Assembly (NCBI GenBank): GCA_027886185.1
Contig: WOAB01000563.1
Span: 7,192,001-7,256,000, forward strand
Reading direction: 5' to 3'
DNA length: 64,000 nucleotides
Source: Rheum nobile
Taxonomy: Eukaryota > Streptophyta > Magnoliopsida > Caryophyllales > Polygonaceae
The translations under genes were made by a program, and so were the position numbers. The notes beneath the pieces are model-generated. The model was not told the DNA's origin. It ran no database searches and saw only the letters and a program-made list of their open reading frames with translations. Shown piece by piece: positions 43,852 to 56,500 of the stretch (positions within the stretch are counted from its first letter, which is position 1; each line of letters starts with the position of its first letter).

Positions 43852-45506
43852 TTAGATCCCGCAGATATTGGACCCACCTGAAATGGAGTTGACAATCTTG
43901 GCAGGTATAGGAGAAGAGGGGCGTTTGTCTTGTACCTCATCTCTTCGTTCCATGGTGGCTTTGGCTTTGTCTGAAATGACTTCTCGCAAGAATCCTTGCG
44001 ACAGTAACCTTGCGACCTCCTTTCGCAGTGCGACACATTCGTCGGTCTTATGCCCGTGGTCATCATGGAAGTCGCACCACCTTGTCATGTCTTTCCTAGA
44101 GTCCGGTTTGTCGTTCTTTCGTGGCCATCTCACGTCCTTACCGTATTTGTCGAACGTCTTAACTAACTCTGCAATGGAAACACAGAAGTTATACAATTGT
44201 ACCTTGGGGGTAGTGAAGGATTTTCCTTCCATTCATGTCCCATGTCTCGACTTTGATCATCGCATCCCCGGGGATACGGCAATCGACGCTTGTCCCTACG
44301 ATTGTCAGATGTTGTTCTGCGGTTCACTCGATCCGGACTTGGTTCGACCCTGAAGGGTTCCTCGTCCTCTTCCAGCCTAACTTGAGCCATTGCCTTGGCC
44401 TGGACGTGTTCGAAGGTTCGGCAGGGATACTTCGCCAGTTCTCGGTATAATTCGCTGCCACGGACCAGACCCTGTCGAAAGGCTTCGATGGATGTAGGGA
44501 CATCACAATGGGGTATGGCAACCTTTTCCTTATTGTACCTGTTAAGATAAGTGCGCAGAGGTTCGTTATTCTTTTGGACAATACGATATAGGTCGCTAGA
44601 TTGCTTTTCTAGCCTTCGACTACTAGCGAATTGAATTTTAAAAGCATTGACTAATTCTGTGATGGATGCGATCGATCCTTGTGGCAGATGCATGAACCTA
44701 GTAAGCGTCGGCCCCGCGAGGGAAGTGCCGAAGCTTTTACACATAACCGCCTCGCGATTGGTTCTGGAGACGGAAATTGTCATGAGATTTTGCTTGTAAA
44801 GGGAGATGTGATCGTCTGGGTCGCTCGTCCCATCATAGCTAGACATGCTTGGGAGATGAAACTTCTTCGGCATCTCTACTCGTGCGATATCATCCATGAA
44901 GGGAGACTCTTCGAAGCCGTCTAACGCCTCTTTCTCGATGGGCTAGGGAACGCCTGGAATCTTTGCAAGACGCTCATCGAAAGACTTCATATGCTCATTG
45001 ATAGCATGTTGAATGAGCGTCTGGATATTCGGCGTCGCCGTAACCTGTGGATTGTTTACTCGGGTCCCTTCGGAGCCGGTAAGAGAAACATTGTTAGTCG
45101 TAACAGGGTTAATACGAGAAGCTTCAGGAATACCGGTCGTATGGGTTTGGTTTCGCTCACTTGCTGGCGTTACGACTACAGCATCCATATCCAAATGAGT
45201 CTGGATCCCTTCGAGGTCAATTGGACGCATGCTTCCGGCTGGCGCAGATGCAGCAGATTGGACCTGCGCTCTAAGAAATTCATTTTCATTAGTCAAACGA
45301 TTAATTGCAGTAACGGAAGTAGCCCGGATTGACTCGTTAGTCCGACACTGATCGGCTAACTCTTCTTGTAGTGACGACAGGTTTTGTGCCATTTGACGGA
45401 TCTGCTCTTGAGTAGAAACCTCCGTTGTAACGACGATGGCGTCGTTAGCGGTTGCTCCCAAGACTGGCCCATCTCCGAAAGTGCTAGGAGGAGCGTCGTT
45501 CACCAT
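43852..45506 (-). pseudogene. gag: D1 gag, interrupted
   Basis: It opens at 45506 (MVNDAPPS) with a coiled-coil N-terminus (SSLQEELADQCRTNESI). TAG at 44943-44945 stands where D2 has CAG. The retrotransposon gag domain follows in frame (SFGTSLAGPTLTRFMHLP; YRIVQKNNEPLRTYLNRY). A one-base deletion in a C-run near 44212 shifts the frame into 44232-43852, which carries the CDFHDDHGHKTDEC zinc-binding motif typical of Tat gag. The upstream gene start matches that of D2. Confidence 0.92.
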
Positions 45507-45552
45507 CTCTGGATAACTTTTGATGAAGCTTTCGGATACGAATCGGCTAACG

Positions 45553-45570
45553 GCCCCACGGTGAGCGCCA
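45553..45570 (-). promoter_or_regulatory. D1 primer-binding site (tRNA-Lys)
   Basis: On the plus strand GCCCCACGGTGAGCGCCA equals the 3' end of plant tRNA-Lys(CUU) with one change. D2 has the exact form at 56833-56850. Confidence 0.85.
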
Positions 45571-45573
45571 AAT

Positions 45574-46077
45574 TGTTTTGGGCAAAAAGATATCAAACCT
45601 AAATTGCCTTTGATGTGGTGCTATTAGTCGAACGAATCAAATTATAACTTCAAGCAAAATAGGAAATCAAAAATGATGAGATAAAGCAATAATAATAAAG
45701 CTTAGCTACAAAGGATCGTAATGGGTCGAATAAGATTGACTAGTGTTGAATGAATGCGTGGAGCAATCGAGATCTGCCCTGCTTAGAGAAATTGTATTTC
45801 AAATCACAATGGAAGCTCGGAAATGCTAGTGAGTAGTATATTCAGAGATATCTTACAATGGATCGATCCTAATCTATTTAAATTGAAAGGAATTAATGCT
45901 AGATTTCCGAAGATCACTCGGCCACTTCAATGCTATGATCCTGTCCATGATTTTCGCTCGATCGTTACAAAAAGAGTCGTTGGTCGCATCAACGGACAGA
46001 CCATCTCCTCCGCGTGTTGGGCCTTGGTCTTCAATCGCTTATGGGCCGAGCCAATCTGATCAAAACGTGGCCCAACA
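45574..46077 (-). repeat. D1 5' LTR (right, 504 bp)
   Basis: Same length and ends as 26501-27004, about 13 differences. AAAAG follows. Confidence 0.93.
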
Positions 46078-46082
46078 AAAAG

Positions 46083-46297
46083 TATTTTTAGAAAAAATTA
46101 GTTTTAAAATTTAAAATTTGGGTGGTATGAAAAAGTGTGTAAAGAAGGGGGAAAATAATTTTTATAAATAGAAGGCCAACCAAGGCCTTGCGATCTTTGG
46201 TGGTGGGCCGGGTCTCTCACTTTGGGCATTGGCAGTAGGAAATTCAGATAGTGAAGATCAATGTGCCAACCAGTTTTATAAATCTGGGAATGGATCA
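46083..46297. other. Spacer between D1 and D2
   Basis: 215 bp of AT-rich sequence that continues the host DNA left of D1. No feature recognised. Confidence 0.5.
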
Positions 46298-46791
46298 TGT
46301 TTTGGGAAAAAAGATATCAAACCTAAATTGCCTTCAATGTGGTGCTATTAGTCGAACGGGTCAAATTAATACCTCAAACAAATCAGAGAACCAAAATGAT
46401 GAGACGAAATAAAGAGAATAAAGCTTAGCTATGACGAATCGAAATGAAGAATGTCGAATGGATCCGAGCACAATCGAATGAGCTTTGCGAATGTGTTGAA
46501 CGAGCCTTTTGTATATCAAGAGCTATGGAGTTTTAGTACATCAGCGATGGAATAGTAGAGAACCTGTCTTACAACGGACCGATCCTAATCTATATAATAT
46601 GAGGGGATTTAATTCCAGATTTAGGGAGATCATTCAGCCCTTTAAGTGCTAAGATCATGCCCGTGATTTTCGTTCGGACGTTTCAAGGAGCCGTTGGTCG
46701 CGTCAGCAAGCAGGCCATTTTCTCCGCATGATGGGCTTTAGCTTTCAACCATTTGTGGGCCGGTCCAACCTGATCAAAACGTGGCCCAACA
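46298..46791 (-). repeat. D2 3' LTR (left, 494 bp)
   Basis: Starts TGTTTTGGGAAAAAAG and ends GTGGCCCAACA. More divergent from the D1 LTRs than those are from each other. The polypurine tract complement follows at 46792-46807. Confidence 0.92.
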
Positions 46792-47018
46792 ATTGCCCCA
46801 AAGGAAATCGGACGAGTAATTGTCAAACTTGTGCGGTTTTCTTGTGGATCGTGGACACGTGGCTCTGGATCGGACGACCCATCTGTGGAGTTGGATCCCA
46901 GCCTTGCCAATAAATTGATTTGACCTCTGCCTTCTCTTCTTACCTTTACCACCTCTAATTTTTTCTCCCTAGGTAACTCTTCTTCTTCGCAAGTTCAAAT
47001 CTTTTCAGCGTTTTGTCC

Positions 47019-48765
47019 ATGGCCGCCTCTAACTTGGAATCAAGTTCTGAGGATCGCCCCCCTCTCTTCCTTCTTAGCGAGCACGAGAGCGTTCTGAATG
47101 TCATGACTCAGGCTGAACTCGACAGGGTTTTGCAAGTTGGAGGCTTTCCCAAGGGCACCAGAGCTCGTCTCTCTTATCCGGACGAACGCGTTGATTCCAG
47201 GTGTCTAGGATGGGTATGCTTTTACGAGTATCCCTTCAAAATAGGTCATACCTTTCCTTTCTCTGAGTTGGTCCAATCAGTGCTTTCCTCCTTTTCTCCA
47301 GCCCCTTGCCAAGTAATGCCTCATGCTTGGCGCCTGCTTAAGGTTTTAGACCGCTTGAACAGAGATTTCGCTGTTGGCATAGATTTTGGGGTTCTAGATT
47401 ATAACTATTGTCTGGGATCCAAGCGGTCATACCAATATAACCTTCGATGCCGCTTAGATCGCCCAACCCTTGGTTTTGAAGTTGAATGTGAATGACCGTG
47501 GATGGAAAAAGCGGTTCTTTTTTGTGAATATTGCGTCATTGGGCTTGGGGGGCGATTATCCGTTCTTGTTGACCGATTGGATGTGGAGAGGTTTGTGTTC
47601 TTTCATGTGCTTGAGATTGGTCGCATGGCTGTTAACTTTGACTTACATGTAACTTTTTGCAGAACCTGAGATCGCAGAACCAGAGGAAGATCATGTCTTG
47701 AAGTCGAAGACACAAGCGGTCTTGAAGCTTTCGAAGATCGAGAGGACCTTCGCCAACAACATTGTTTTTTCGTCCGCTCAGCCTCTCCCTGTTGAATTAG
47801 TTTTTGTCTTCTTCCAAACGTGAGTATCAGTTAGGTTTATCTTGTTTTGTTTCTTTCATCCACTACAACTGGCTCTTCTCTTGTCAAATGCAGCCTTGTC
47901 TCGTGGTGAGAGGTACAGTGCTCATCTCTCGGCGAAAGATCTGTTAGAGCAGAGGATGCGTTCCAAGGCTCTCCCCAAAGGTTGTCCCTCGAAGTTGCTC
48001 CCTCCAAAATCGTCTGGCCATAAGAGAAAATATGTTCGTGCTTCAGACGATGTGTCGAAAGGCAAGTCGGTGAAGATGATCATTGACTTCCCTGAACTTT
48101 TGACTTTGCCGGTGCCTGACGACATTGAAGACCTTCCCGTCTTGGAGAGCTTGGAGGTGGCTGCTATGAGTTCTTGGACGGTTGATCTTAAAACTTCTCT
48201 CTCTCTCTCTTTTTTTCTTGACTTGTGTCTTGTGGCGAGTTTGCTGACTTGCTATCCGTGTGTGTAGGTTTTCCAACATCTTAGATCTAGTCACTTGAAG
48301 ACTAAACAGATGTGGGATGATGCTCAGTTGAAGATCTCCCAAGCCGAGGGCATGGCAAAGGAAGCGGATGCGCTGTTGAAGACGTCGGAGGGTACGCGTC
48401 GCGCCATTGAAGCTGACTTGAAGGGTTCGGAGCAACGGATCAGTGAATTGGAGGCTCGGCTTGAGAATGCCAAGAAGGAAGGCGGCGAGGTCGCTACTGA
48501 TGTTGGAGCCTACTTTACGCTTAAGTCCAGGATCGAGATGATGAAGGATCTCAAGACTGGTTGCCACGAATCATGGGATCTGGAGAAGGAGCAGGCTTAC
48601 CTGGATGAGCAATTTCCCAATGGTTGCCCTGGTGTCAACTTCCTCCAAGCATGTGGGACTGTTGGAGTCGTGGCGGAAGAAGGAGCTGAAGTGAGTTCTG
48701 GACGGACAGAAATGGCATCCGATCCTGTCCCTGACGCTGCCCCAGGTAAGGATGTCGAAGCTTGA
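47019..48765 (+). pseudogene. D2 antisense multi-exon gene
   Basis: Homologous to 27227-28989. ATG 47019 is preferred to the TTG 6 bp upstream. Proposed exons: 47019-47590, 47663-47819, 47894-48180, 48268-48765; all three introns keep GT-AG ends at the same sites as in D1. Exon 1 is open further upstream than in D1 because the C-run near 47060 is intact, but an extra C near 47463 shifts the frame. Exon 2 is 8 bp shorter than in D1, another shift. Exon 4 is open to TGA 48763-48765 and encodes the coiled-coil. Each copy is thus broken at different places. Confidence 0.8.
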
Positions 48766-48834
48766 AGCTCTTTACACTTTAGTTCGTTGATTTGTCGCTT
48801 GGATATTCAGACTAGTTGTGTTGAAAGTCCCTCT

Positions 48835-49417
48835 GTTGCGTGGGCAAACTCTGTGTTTTGGCGACCCGTCCACCCGTGGGTCGCGTGTTTGTAAGACAAT
48901 GATGATTGGCGTTTTGCCTTGTTTGTTTTTCTTTTGAATGGCACTCTTCGGTTCTAGCGAATGCTGCATTTGATGTATGCTTGTATGGATGCGTTTTTCA
49001 TTTCGGAAAGAGGGGAGGCATGTGAATTGTGTTAAGTTTAGCCATGACGATTGTATATCATAATCCAGGGAGGTAAGAAAATGTGTCTTGCGTTAAATGT
49101 TTTGTCTAAGGCTTTGCATACCTTATTTTGTAATAAGGCGGGCGGTGTGCCGTCGTGCCTTTGTTGTTCAACTTCATGTGTGTCGATCGATCGTGTTGTG
49201 TAAGTCGTAAGCGCTTTTGTTTGTCTTGAGTGGATCCACTGCTTTGTTTGAATTTGTTGTGCTTGTGTTTGAACGAAACAAAGTGAAGGGTCGCTAGGAA
49301 ATGGCTGTTGGGGGCGAACCCAACGGCCATCCGATGCTTAAGTTAGCGAATGCATCCGGTGAAAAATCAATGGTTTGAACAAATGTAATTGATAAGCTGA
49401 CGAATGACAAAAGGTTT
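48835..49417 (-). other. Non-coding convergent region of D2
   Basis: Counterpart of 39355-39928. No gene seen. Confidence 0.6.
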
Positions 49418-51490
49418 TTAGAAATGATACTGCTTTAAGTATGTCGCGTTCCAGCTTCTTGGGATGATGCGTCCTTCCATGTCCTGCAATCTGTAGGCGC
49501 CTTGTCCAACAACATCTGTGATTAGGTAGGGTCCTTCCCATTGTGGGGCCAGTTTACCGTCCTTGGGGTCTTTGGTGTTTTGAAACGTCTTTCGTAGAAC
49601 CCAATCGCCTTCTTTAAAAACTCTGATGCGTACATTCTTGTTATAGCTCCTGGCGACCTGTTGCTGATATTGGACCATCCTGAGCCTGGATCTCTCTCTG
49701 ACTTCGTCGATCGTGTCGATGTTATACAACAATTCTTCGTCGTTCTGTTCTGGGGTTTGCAGGCCGTACCTGGCTGTAGGGATAAGTATCTCGGCTGGAA
49801 TGACCGCTTCACATCCGTAGATGAGCAAGAAGGGTGACTGTCCTGTCGCATTCTTTGGTGTGGTTCTGTCGGACCAAAGGTTGTACGGGAGTTTCATCTG
49901 TCCACTTGCCCTTGGCGCCTTCTAGTCTCTTTTTTAGGTTGTTATGATGATTTTATTACTGGACTCTGCTTGCCCATTCGACTGTGGGTATCTAGGGGTG
50001 GATGTGACTAAGTTGATGTTCCACTGTTCGCAGAAGGCTCTAGTCTTGCGACCGATGAATTGGGAGCCATTGTCGCATACGATTTCTGATGGCACGCCGA
50101 ATCTGCACAAAATGTTTCGTTTGATGAATGAAATGACTTGAGTTTCCTTTACCTCTCGATAAGCTTCGGCTTCGATCCATTTGGAGAAGTAATCGGTCAT
50201 GGCCAGAAAGAAGACGCGTTGGCCCTGTGCTGGTGGTAACTTGCCGACAATGTCCATTCTCCATCTCATGAACGGCCAAGGCGCGAGTGTTGGATGTAGG
50301 GGTTCTGATGGTTGATGTGCGACCGGCGCATGTCGTTGACAGGCGTCGCATCTCTTGGCATATTCTAATGCGTCCGCGTTCATCGTTGGCCAATAGTATC
50401 CCATGCGTCGAGCCTTACAAGCTAAGCTTTGTCCCCCGGCATGATTGCCGCACTCCCCATCATGTAAGGATTGAAGAAGTTTTTGGGCTTCGACGGGCGT
50501 GAGGCACTTTAGTAGCAGGCCTGTGACAGATCGTTTGAAAAGAAAACATTCTTTCATTTCGAAGGATAAAGCATGTACCTTTAGACGCTTGGCCGCGGCT
50601 TTATCGTCCGGTAGGGTGCCGTGCGCTATCCAATCGACGAACGGTTTTGTCCAGTCTTCGGAATCACTTGCCGAATGAGTTTCGGAGTTGTCTTGTGTTA
50701 TGGTGATGACCTCTTCCAATTCGTCTTGTTGCTTTGTATCCTTGGTTGTTCTCGACACTGCTGGTGTTGTGACGTGGACTATGGGAATGTTAGGAAACTC
50801 TTTTGGATCTAACGTTGACCCCAGGTTAGCCAGTGCGTCCGCTTGTGTGTTTAATTCTCTTGGTACTTGGCTGATGTCGAATGTTCTAAATTGCGCAACC
50901 AACCCTTGGACGATGCTCAAATAGGCGACCATTCTATCATCTTTGGCGACGTATAGTCCTTGGACCTGATTTACAATTAGTAGTGAGTCGCAGATTACCT
51001 TTATGTCGTCGATCGCGAGATCTCGGGCTAAGTTGAGGCCGAATATGAGTGCCTCGTACTCTGCCTCGTTATTGGTCGTGTCCCCCTCACATCTTACGGC
51101 TTGAGCTACCTTGTCCCCTTGTGGTGATTTGAGTACAACACCTAAACATGTGCCCCTGACGTTTGATGCTCCATCGGTGTGTAGTTCCCAAGTGCCTTGT
51201 TTGCCTGTCGTGAGCAGTTCTGTCGCTTCTTTTATGGCTTCTTGTTCCAGTATTGGGCTGAAATCTACCACAAAGTCGGCTAACGCCTGAGATTTGATGG
51301 TTGTTCTAGGCTCGTATTCGATTTCGTAACCACTCAATTGTATAGCCCATTTAGCCATTCGACCTGTGAACTCAGTTTTCCTCATGATTGCTTTCATGGG
51401 ATGATTAGTTCTCACAATAATAGTATGCGATTCAAAGTAAGGTTTTAACTTGTGAGATGCCATGACTAATGCCAAAACTAGTTTTTCCAA
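49418..51490 (-). pseudogene. pol: D2 RNase H, second RNase H and integrase
   Basis: A 518-codon open stretch (51490-49934) covers the end of the first RNase H, a second RNase H with all expected acidic residues (HTDGASN, NNEAEYEAL, ICDSLLIV, TQADALAN), the HHCC finger (HDGECGNHAGG, CDACQRH) and the integrase core through DNGSQF and PQSNGQAES. A shift near 49935 separates it from the integrase tail 49897-49418 (WEGPYLI, NATYLKQYHF). It is the best-preserved pol part of the two D copies. Confidence 0.93.
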
Positions 51491-51595
51491 TGAGGTGTAC
51501 CTTGTTTCGGCTGGTAGTAGTGATCATCTTACATAGTAAATCGGGGATTGTTTGTCGTCTTCTTCTCTTACCAAAATGGCGCTTACCGATGTGTC

Positions 51596-52624
51596 TCACA
51601 TGGCCAAATAGATGGGCAATGGCTCGTCATCCATTGGCTTGGCGAGCAGCAATGGATTCGACAGATATTTCTTCAATTCTTGGAATGCCGCCTCGTGCTC
51701 TGCTCCCCATTGGAATGATTTGTTCTTCTTGAGTGCGTCATAAAACGGCTTGCACTTGTCAGATGACTTCGAAATGAAACGGTTCAACGCTGCTATTCGT
51801 CCTGTGAGTTTTTGAACATCTTTGACGCATCTAGGTGACCTTAGATTGATAATTGCTTTCACTTGTTCAGGGCTCGCCTCGATCCCTCTTTGGGTCACCA
51901 TGTATCCCAAGAATTTCCCTGAAGAGACTCTGAAAGAACATTTAGTAGGATTTAATTTCATATTATAGCGTTTGAGTACCTCGAATGCTTCTTTCAAGTG
52001 TTCAATGTGATCTTCTTTTTGCTTCGACTTGACTAGTATGTCGTCGATGTAGACCTCCATGGTGTCCCCAATCTGGTCTTTGAACATTTTGTTCACTAGT
52101 CTTTGGTACGTTTCCCCTGCATTCTTTAGTCCGAAGGGCATGACTTTGTAGCAGTAGGTCCCCTGACTAGTGACGAAGGCTGTCTTTTCTTGGTCTTGGG
52201 GGTCCATCAGTATCTGGTTATAGCCACTGAATGCATCCATAAAAGAGAGCATCTTGTGGCCTGCCGTCACGTCGATCATTGCATCAATGTGCGGTAAAGG
52301 GAACGAATCCTTTGGACACGCTTTGTTGAGGTCCTTGAAATCTATACAGACCCTCCATTTTCCGTTCTTCTTTTCGACTACCACCACGTTGGCCAGCCAC
52401 TCGGGATACTTGACTTCCCTAATCTTGTCGGTCTCTAGTAATTTCTTGACTTCGTCATCGATTATTTTGTTTCGTTCGGCGGCGAATTTCCTGTGTTTCT
52501 GTTTGACAGGGGGAAAACTTGCGTCCACATTTAGTTTATGAGTTGTGATGTCAAGAGAAATACCTATCATGTCTTCGTGAGACCATGCGAAACAGTCGGA
52601 GTTCGACCGCAAGAATTCCACCAA
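51596..52624 (-). pseudogene. pol: D2 reverse transcriptase (342-codon open stretch)
   Basis: It holds the RT fingers and palm (CIDFKDLNKACPKDSFPLPH), YIDDIL at about 52027-52045, the thumb and the RNase H start, ending LPIYLAM. Stops between 51595 and 51491 split it from the RNase H frame. Confidence 0.93.
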
Positions 52625-52762
52625 CTTTTCGCGGGTCGCGTCATCGAGATCGGATCCGATTCTAACCGTTCGGTCTGGCGAGATGGGGTCGAGAGCAACT
52701 TCGATTAATTTTTCTGTTTCTGGTTCGATGTATTTTCTCGACCCTTCCCCGTCCTGTAATTG

Positions 52763-53557
52763 CTATGCCGTATCGCTCCCGACCGCTTGCCTCATGGACG
52801 TCACGTAGCATTCCCTAGCGAGCCTTTGTTCTCCCTTGATCTCTTGGACTCCCCACTTGGTTGGGAATTTGATCGTTTGATGATAAGCGGAGGGGACGGC
52901 CTTCATAGAATGTATCCAAGGCCTGTCGATGATGCAATTGTAGGGGGATTCACAGTCTATTACTACGAATTTTACCTGTTGGTTGATTCCTCCTGCATAA
53001 GTGGTTAGGGTGATTTCGCCAAGTGAGTATCGGACTTTGCCGTTGAACCCGACCAGGGGTAGCCTCCTTTTGGTCACGTCTTTCTCACTAAGGCCCATCT
53101 CTTTTAGAGTGTCGAGGGTGATCAAGTTGGTGGAGCTACCTGTATCGATTAGTACCCTATGTACAAGACAATTTCCAATGGACAAGGATATTACCAGGTT
53201 GTCATGATGCTCTGCCCATCCACTAGCGTTGGTCTCATCGAAGGTGATTGTGGGTAGGTCGCTTGTCATCTTAGGCCTTGGCTCAAAGGGTGGGGGCACA
53301 TTGCCCATGCTTTGTTTGGCGTGGCGTTTTGCCGTGGAATATGAGATCCCGCAAATGTCGGACCCACCTGAAATGGAGTTGACAATCTTGGCAGGTATAG
53401 GAGAAGAAGGGCGTTTGTTTTGTACCTCATCTTTTCGTTCCATGGTAGCCTTGGCTTTATCCGAGATGACATCTCGGAGGAATCCTTGCGACAATAGCCT
53501 CGCGACCTCTTTTTCGTAGTGCGACGCATTCGTCGGTTTTATGCCCGTGGTCGCCAT
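52763..53557 (-). pseudogene. pro: D2 gag C-terminus and protease
   Basis: A 264-codon stretch with SISGGSDICGI, then VLIDTGSSTNLITL. The expected GRPW is DRPW here. It ends QAVGSDTA followed by TAG, as in D1, before the RT frame. A frameshift near 53515 separates it from the upstream gag frame. Confidence 0.88.
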
Positions 53558-56500
53558 GGAAGTCGCACCACCTCGTCATGTCCTTCTTGGAATCCGGTTT
53601 GTCGTTCTTTTGCGGCCATCTTACGTCTTTACCATATTTGTCGAACGTCTTAACTAACTCTCCAATGGAAACATAGAAGTTATACGATTGTACCTTGGGG
53701 GGTAGTGAAGGATTTTCCTTCCATTTGTGTCCCCTCTCTCGACTCTGGTCATCGCGTCCTCGGGGATACGACTGATGACGCTTGTCCCTACGATTGTCGG
53801 ACGTCGATCTACGATTGACTCGATCCGGACTTGGTTCGGCCCTGAAGGGTTCCTTGTCCTCTTCCAACCTCACTTGAGCCATCGCCTTGGCCTGGACGTC
53901 TTCGAAGGTTCAGCAGGGGTATTTCGTCAATTCTCGATACAATTCGCTGTCGCGGACCAGACCCCGCCGAAAGGCTTCGATGGATGTAGAAATGTCGCAA
54001 TGGGGTATGGCGACCTTTTCCTTATTATACCTGTTAAGATAAGCACGCAGAGGTTCGTTATGCTTTTGGACAATACGATACAGATCGCTAGACTGCTTTT
54101 CTAGCCTTCGGCTACTAGCGAATTGAATTTTAAAAGCATTGACTAATTCCGCGAAGGATGTGACCGATCCTTGTGGCAGATGCATGAACCAAGTAAGCGT
54201 CGGCCCCGCGAAGGATGTGCCAAAGCTTTTACACATAACCGCCTCGCGATTGGTCCTGGAGACGGAAATCGTCATGAGCTTCTGCTTGTAGAGGGAGATA
54301 TGGTCGTCTGGATCGCTCGTTCCATCGTAGCTGGTCATGCTTGGGAGATGAAACTTCTTTGGGATCTCTACTCGTGCGATATCATCTACGAAGGGAGATA
54401 CTTAGAAGCCGTCTATGTAACACCCCCAAATATATAACCTTAAAAGTATTATCGCCAGTGACCTCAGATTCCACATCCGAAGCCACCCAAGGCTTAACCA
54501 ATTTATACAAATCATAAAACAACATTTAATACGAAATATCATAACATTTGATTAAATCAAAGTCTCAAAATTACATTCACAATTCCAAATACAACCAAAA
54601 TACATAATATGTTTTAATACAGCGGAAGTCTTTTAAATAAATAACACAAATGTCTTGATCGGAGCGATCACCGCCTAGGATCTCAACCTTGATAAAACTC
54701 TTAAAAACTCCATCTGCCTTCATCGTCGTTTCTAGCCTTCACGGGACGGGAGTTTACCTGATGTGCCGTATGAGACGGATGACACCAGCCAACCATGCAA
54801 GGAAAAAACCTGGTTGGTTAGTCTAATGAAAGACTATGCAAGGGTAAAACATAAAGGTTCTAAGGTAGGCATATTAGGTTAGACCCATCGCTTCTCGAAT
54901 GAAAGCCGATGACGATAGTAAACCTCAATACCTCTACAGAATGATTCAAAGAAGAATGATCAAGAGAAGACTCCTAAAGATCGAGTCTAAAGGAAACATA
55001 TGAAGAGAAGACTCCAAGAGATTGAGTCTTATCGAAAAGTATGACAAGTGTTCGGGAACATTAAAGTTTCACACAAGCGTTTAAAAAGACTTGCCCATTT
55101 GGGTCCACGACCAACCTCACCGCGTAATGCGAATTCAGATTTGGAAGGAGGACTTACTTTAGTCGAAGTCCAAACGAGTTTTCAAGTTGTACTTCTCGCC
55201 CAAGGTTCATTAATTATGTGCATAGCGGCACTTATCTTATTTTAGTGACAAAGCGTACATTCACGTTATAAGCTTTTATATATCATCTCATCGCGAGAGA
55301 TATTGAAGGGAATAAATCCCAAGAATCGGCACCAGCCGTGTACACCTACCCTGAGTAAGGGCAAGGTCATGACCAGAGAGAGTACTAGGGAAAAATCCTC
55401 CTAGCACCAGTTATAAAGAAACAACTAGACCTCGCAAGGTACATAGCGTTCATACGAATACTCGTTCTAACTAAACAGTTAAAACCACATAATAATCCAC
55501 ATCAATGCCATCATGGCAACAGTATATATATATATATCTATAATAGCGTTGTTTCTAGCAGTATATACAACCTATTATAATATCTCTTTTAATCGTATCA
55601 AATATGTTTATCAAAACTGTTCCCAGTGAAAACAATATTCATCCCATTTAATTAACAATTAAAACAATTGATAATTAATAGAAATATGGAATGATAAGCA
55701 AGAGCGAACCGCCACTTGCCTTAAATTAGACAAACGATTGACGAAGACGGGTTTCTGGGTCCGGAACGGGAACAAAACTCGGATTACAGATTCCTACGGA
55801 ACGACCCATAACGAAACCCTAGGTTAGATTCGACATTTAAAATGATACGAATTGAAGAAGGAACGAACCAAAACGAAGGAACGAAGGCCCCGACCGAGAC
55901 TGACAAGCCCAAAGCCACGATCGTGATTGCCCAGGCAATCCGCGGTCGCGGCAGGGATTCCGCGGTCGCGGCCGTCGAGGATAAGGCCACCGCTGGTGTC
56001 ATGACAGCAGCCGCGGACGCGGCCGACCTTGTCACTGCAGCGGTCGTGGCAGTTCATGTCTGCGGTCGCGGACATGAACTCCAACGACTCAAAAGGGAGA
56101 AATCTCACCAGGGGCGACGCGATGGGGCTCGATTCGGATGTGGAATCTGAGGTCACTGGCGGTAATACTTTCAAGGTTATATATTTGGAGGTGTTACAGT
56201 CTAGCGCCTCTTTCTCGATAGGCTGGGGAACGCCCGGGATCTTCGTGAGACGCTCGTCGAGAGACTTCATATGCTCATTGATAGCCTGTTGAATGAGCGT
56301 CTGGATACTCGGCATCGCCGTAACCTGCGGATTGTTTACTCGGGTCCTTTCGGAACCGATAAAAGAAACATTGTTAGTCATAATAGGGTTGACACGAGAA
56401 GCTTCAGGAATACCGGTCGTATGGGTTTGATTTCGCTCGCTTGTTGGCGTTACGACTATACCCTCCATATCTAGTCGAGTTTGGATCCCTTCAAGGTCGA

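Larger units (their letters stand above)
26501..46077 (-). mobile_element. Element D1: Tat-lineage Ty3/gypsy with antisense gene, interrupted by element B
   Basis: LTRs of 504 bp lie at 26501-27004 and 45574-46077, with target duplication AAAAG at 26496-26500 and 46078-46082. Without B the element is about 9.28 kb. On the minus strand, in order: tRNA-Lys primer-binding site, gag, protease, RT, RNase H, a second RNase H, integrase. A spliced gene on the plus strand lies between pol and the 3' LTR. The LTR pair differs at roughly 13 sites, so D1 is older than C. Every gene is broken. Confidence 0.93.

Noticed and set aside
54416..56198. Insertion G as an ordinary solo LTR
   Set aside because: An ordinary solo LTR would end with the U3 sequence at the right. 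Here the right end is an inverted copy of the left 64 bp.
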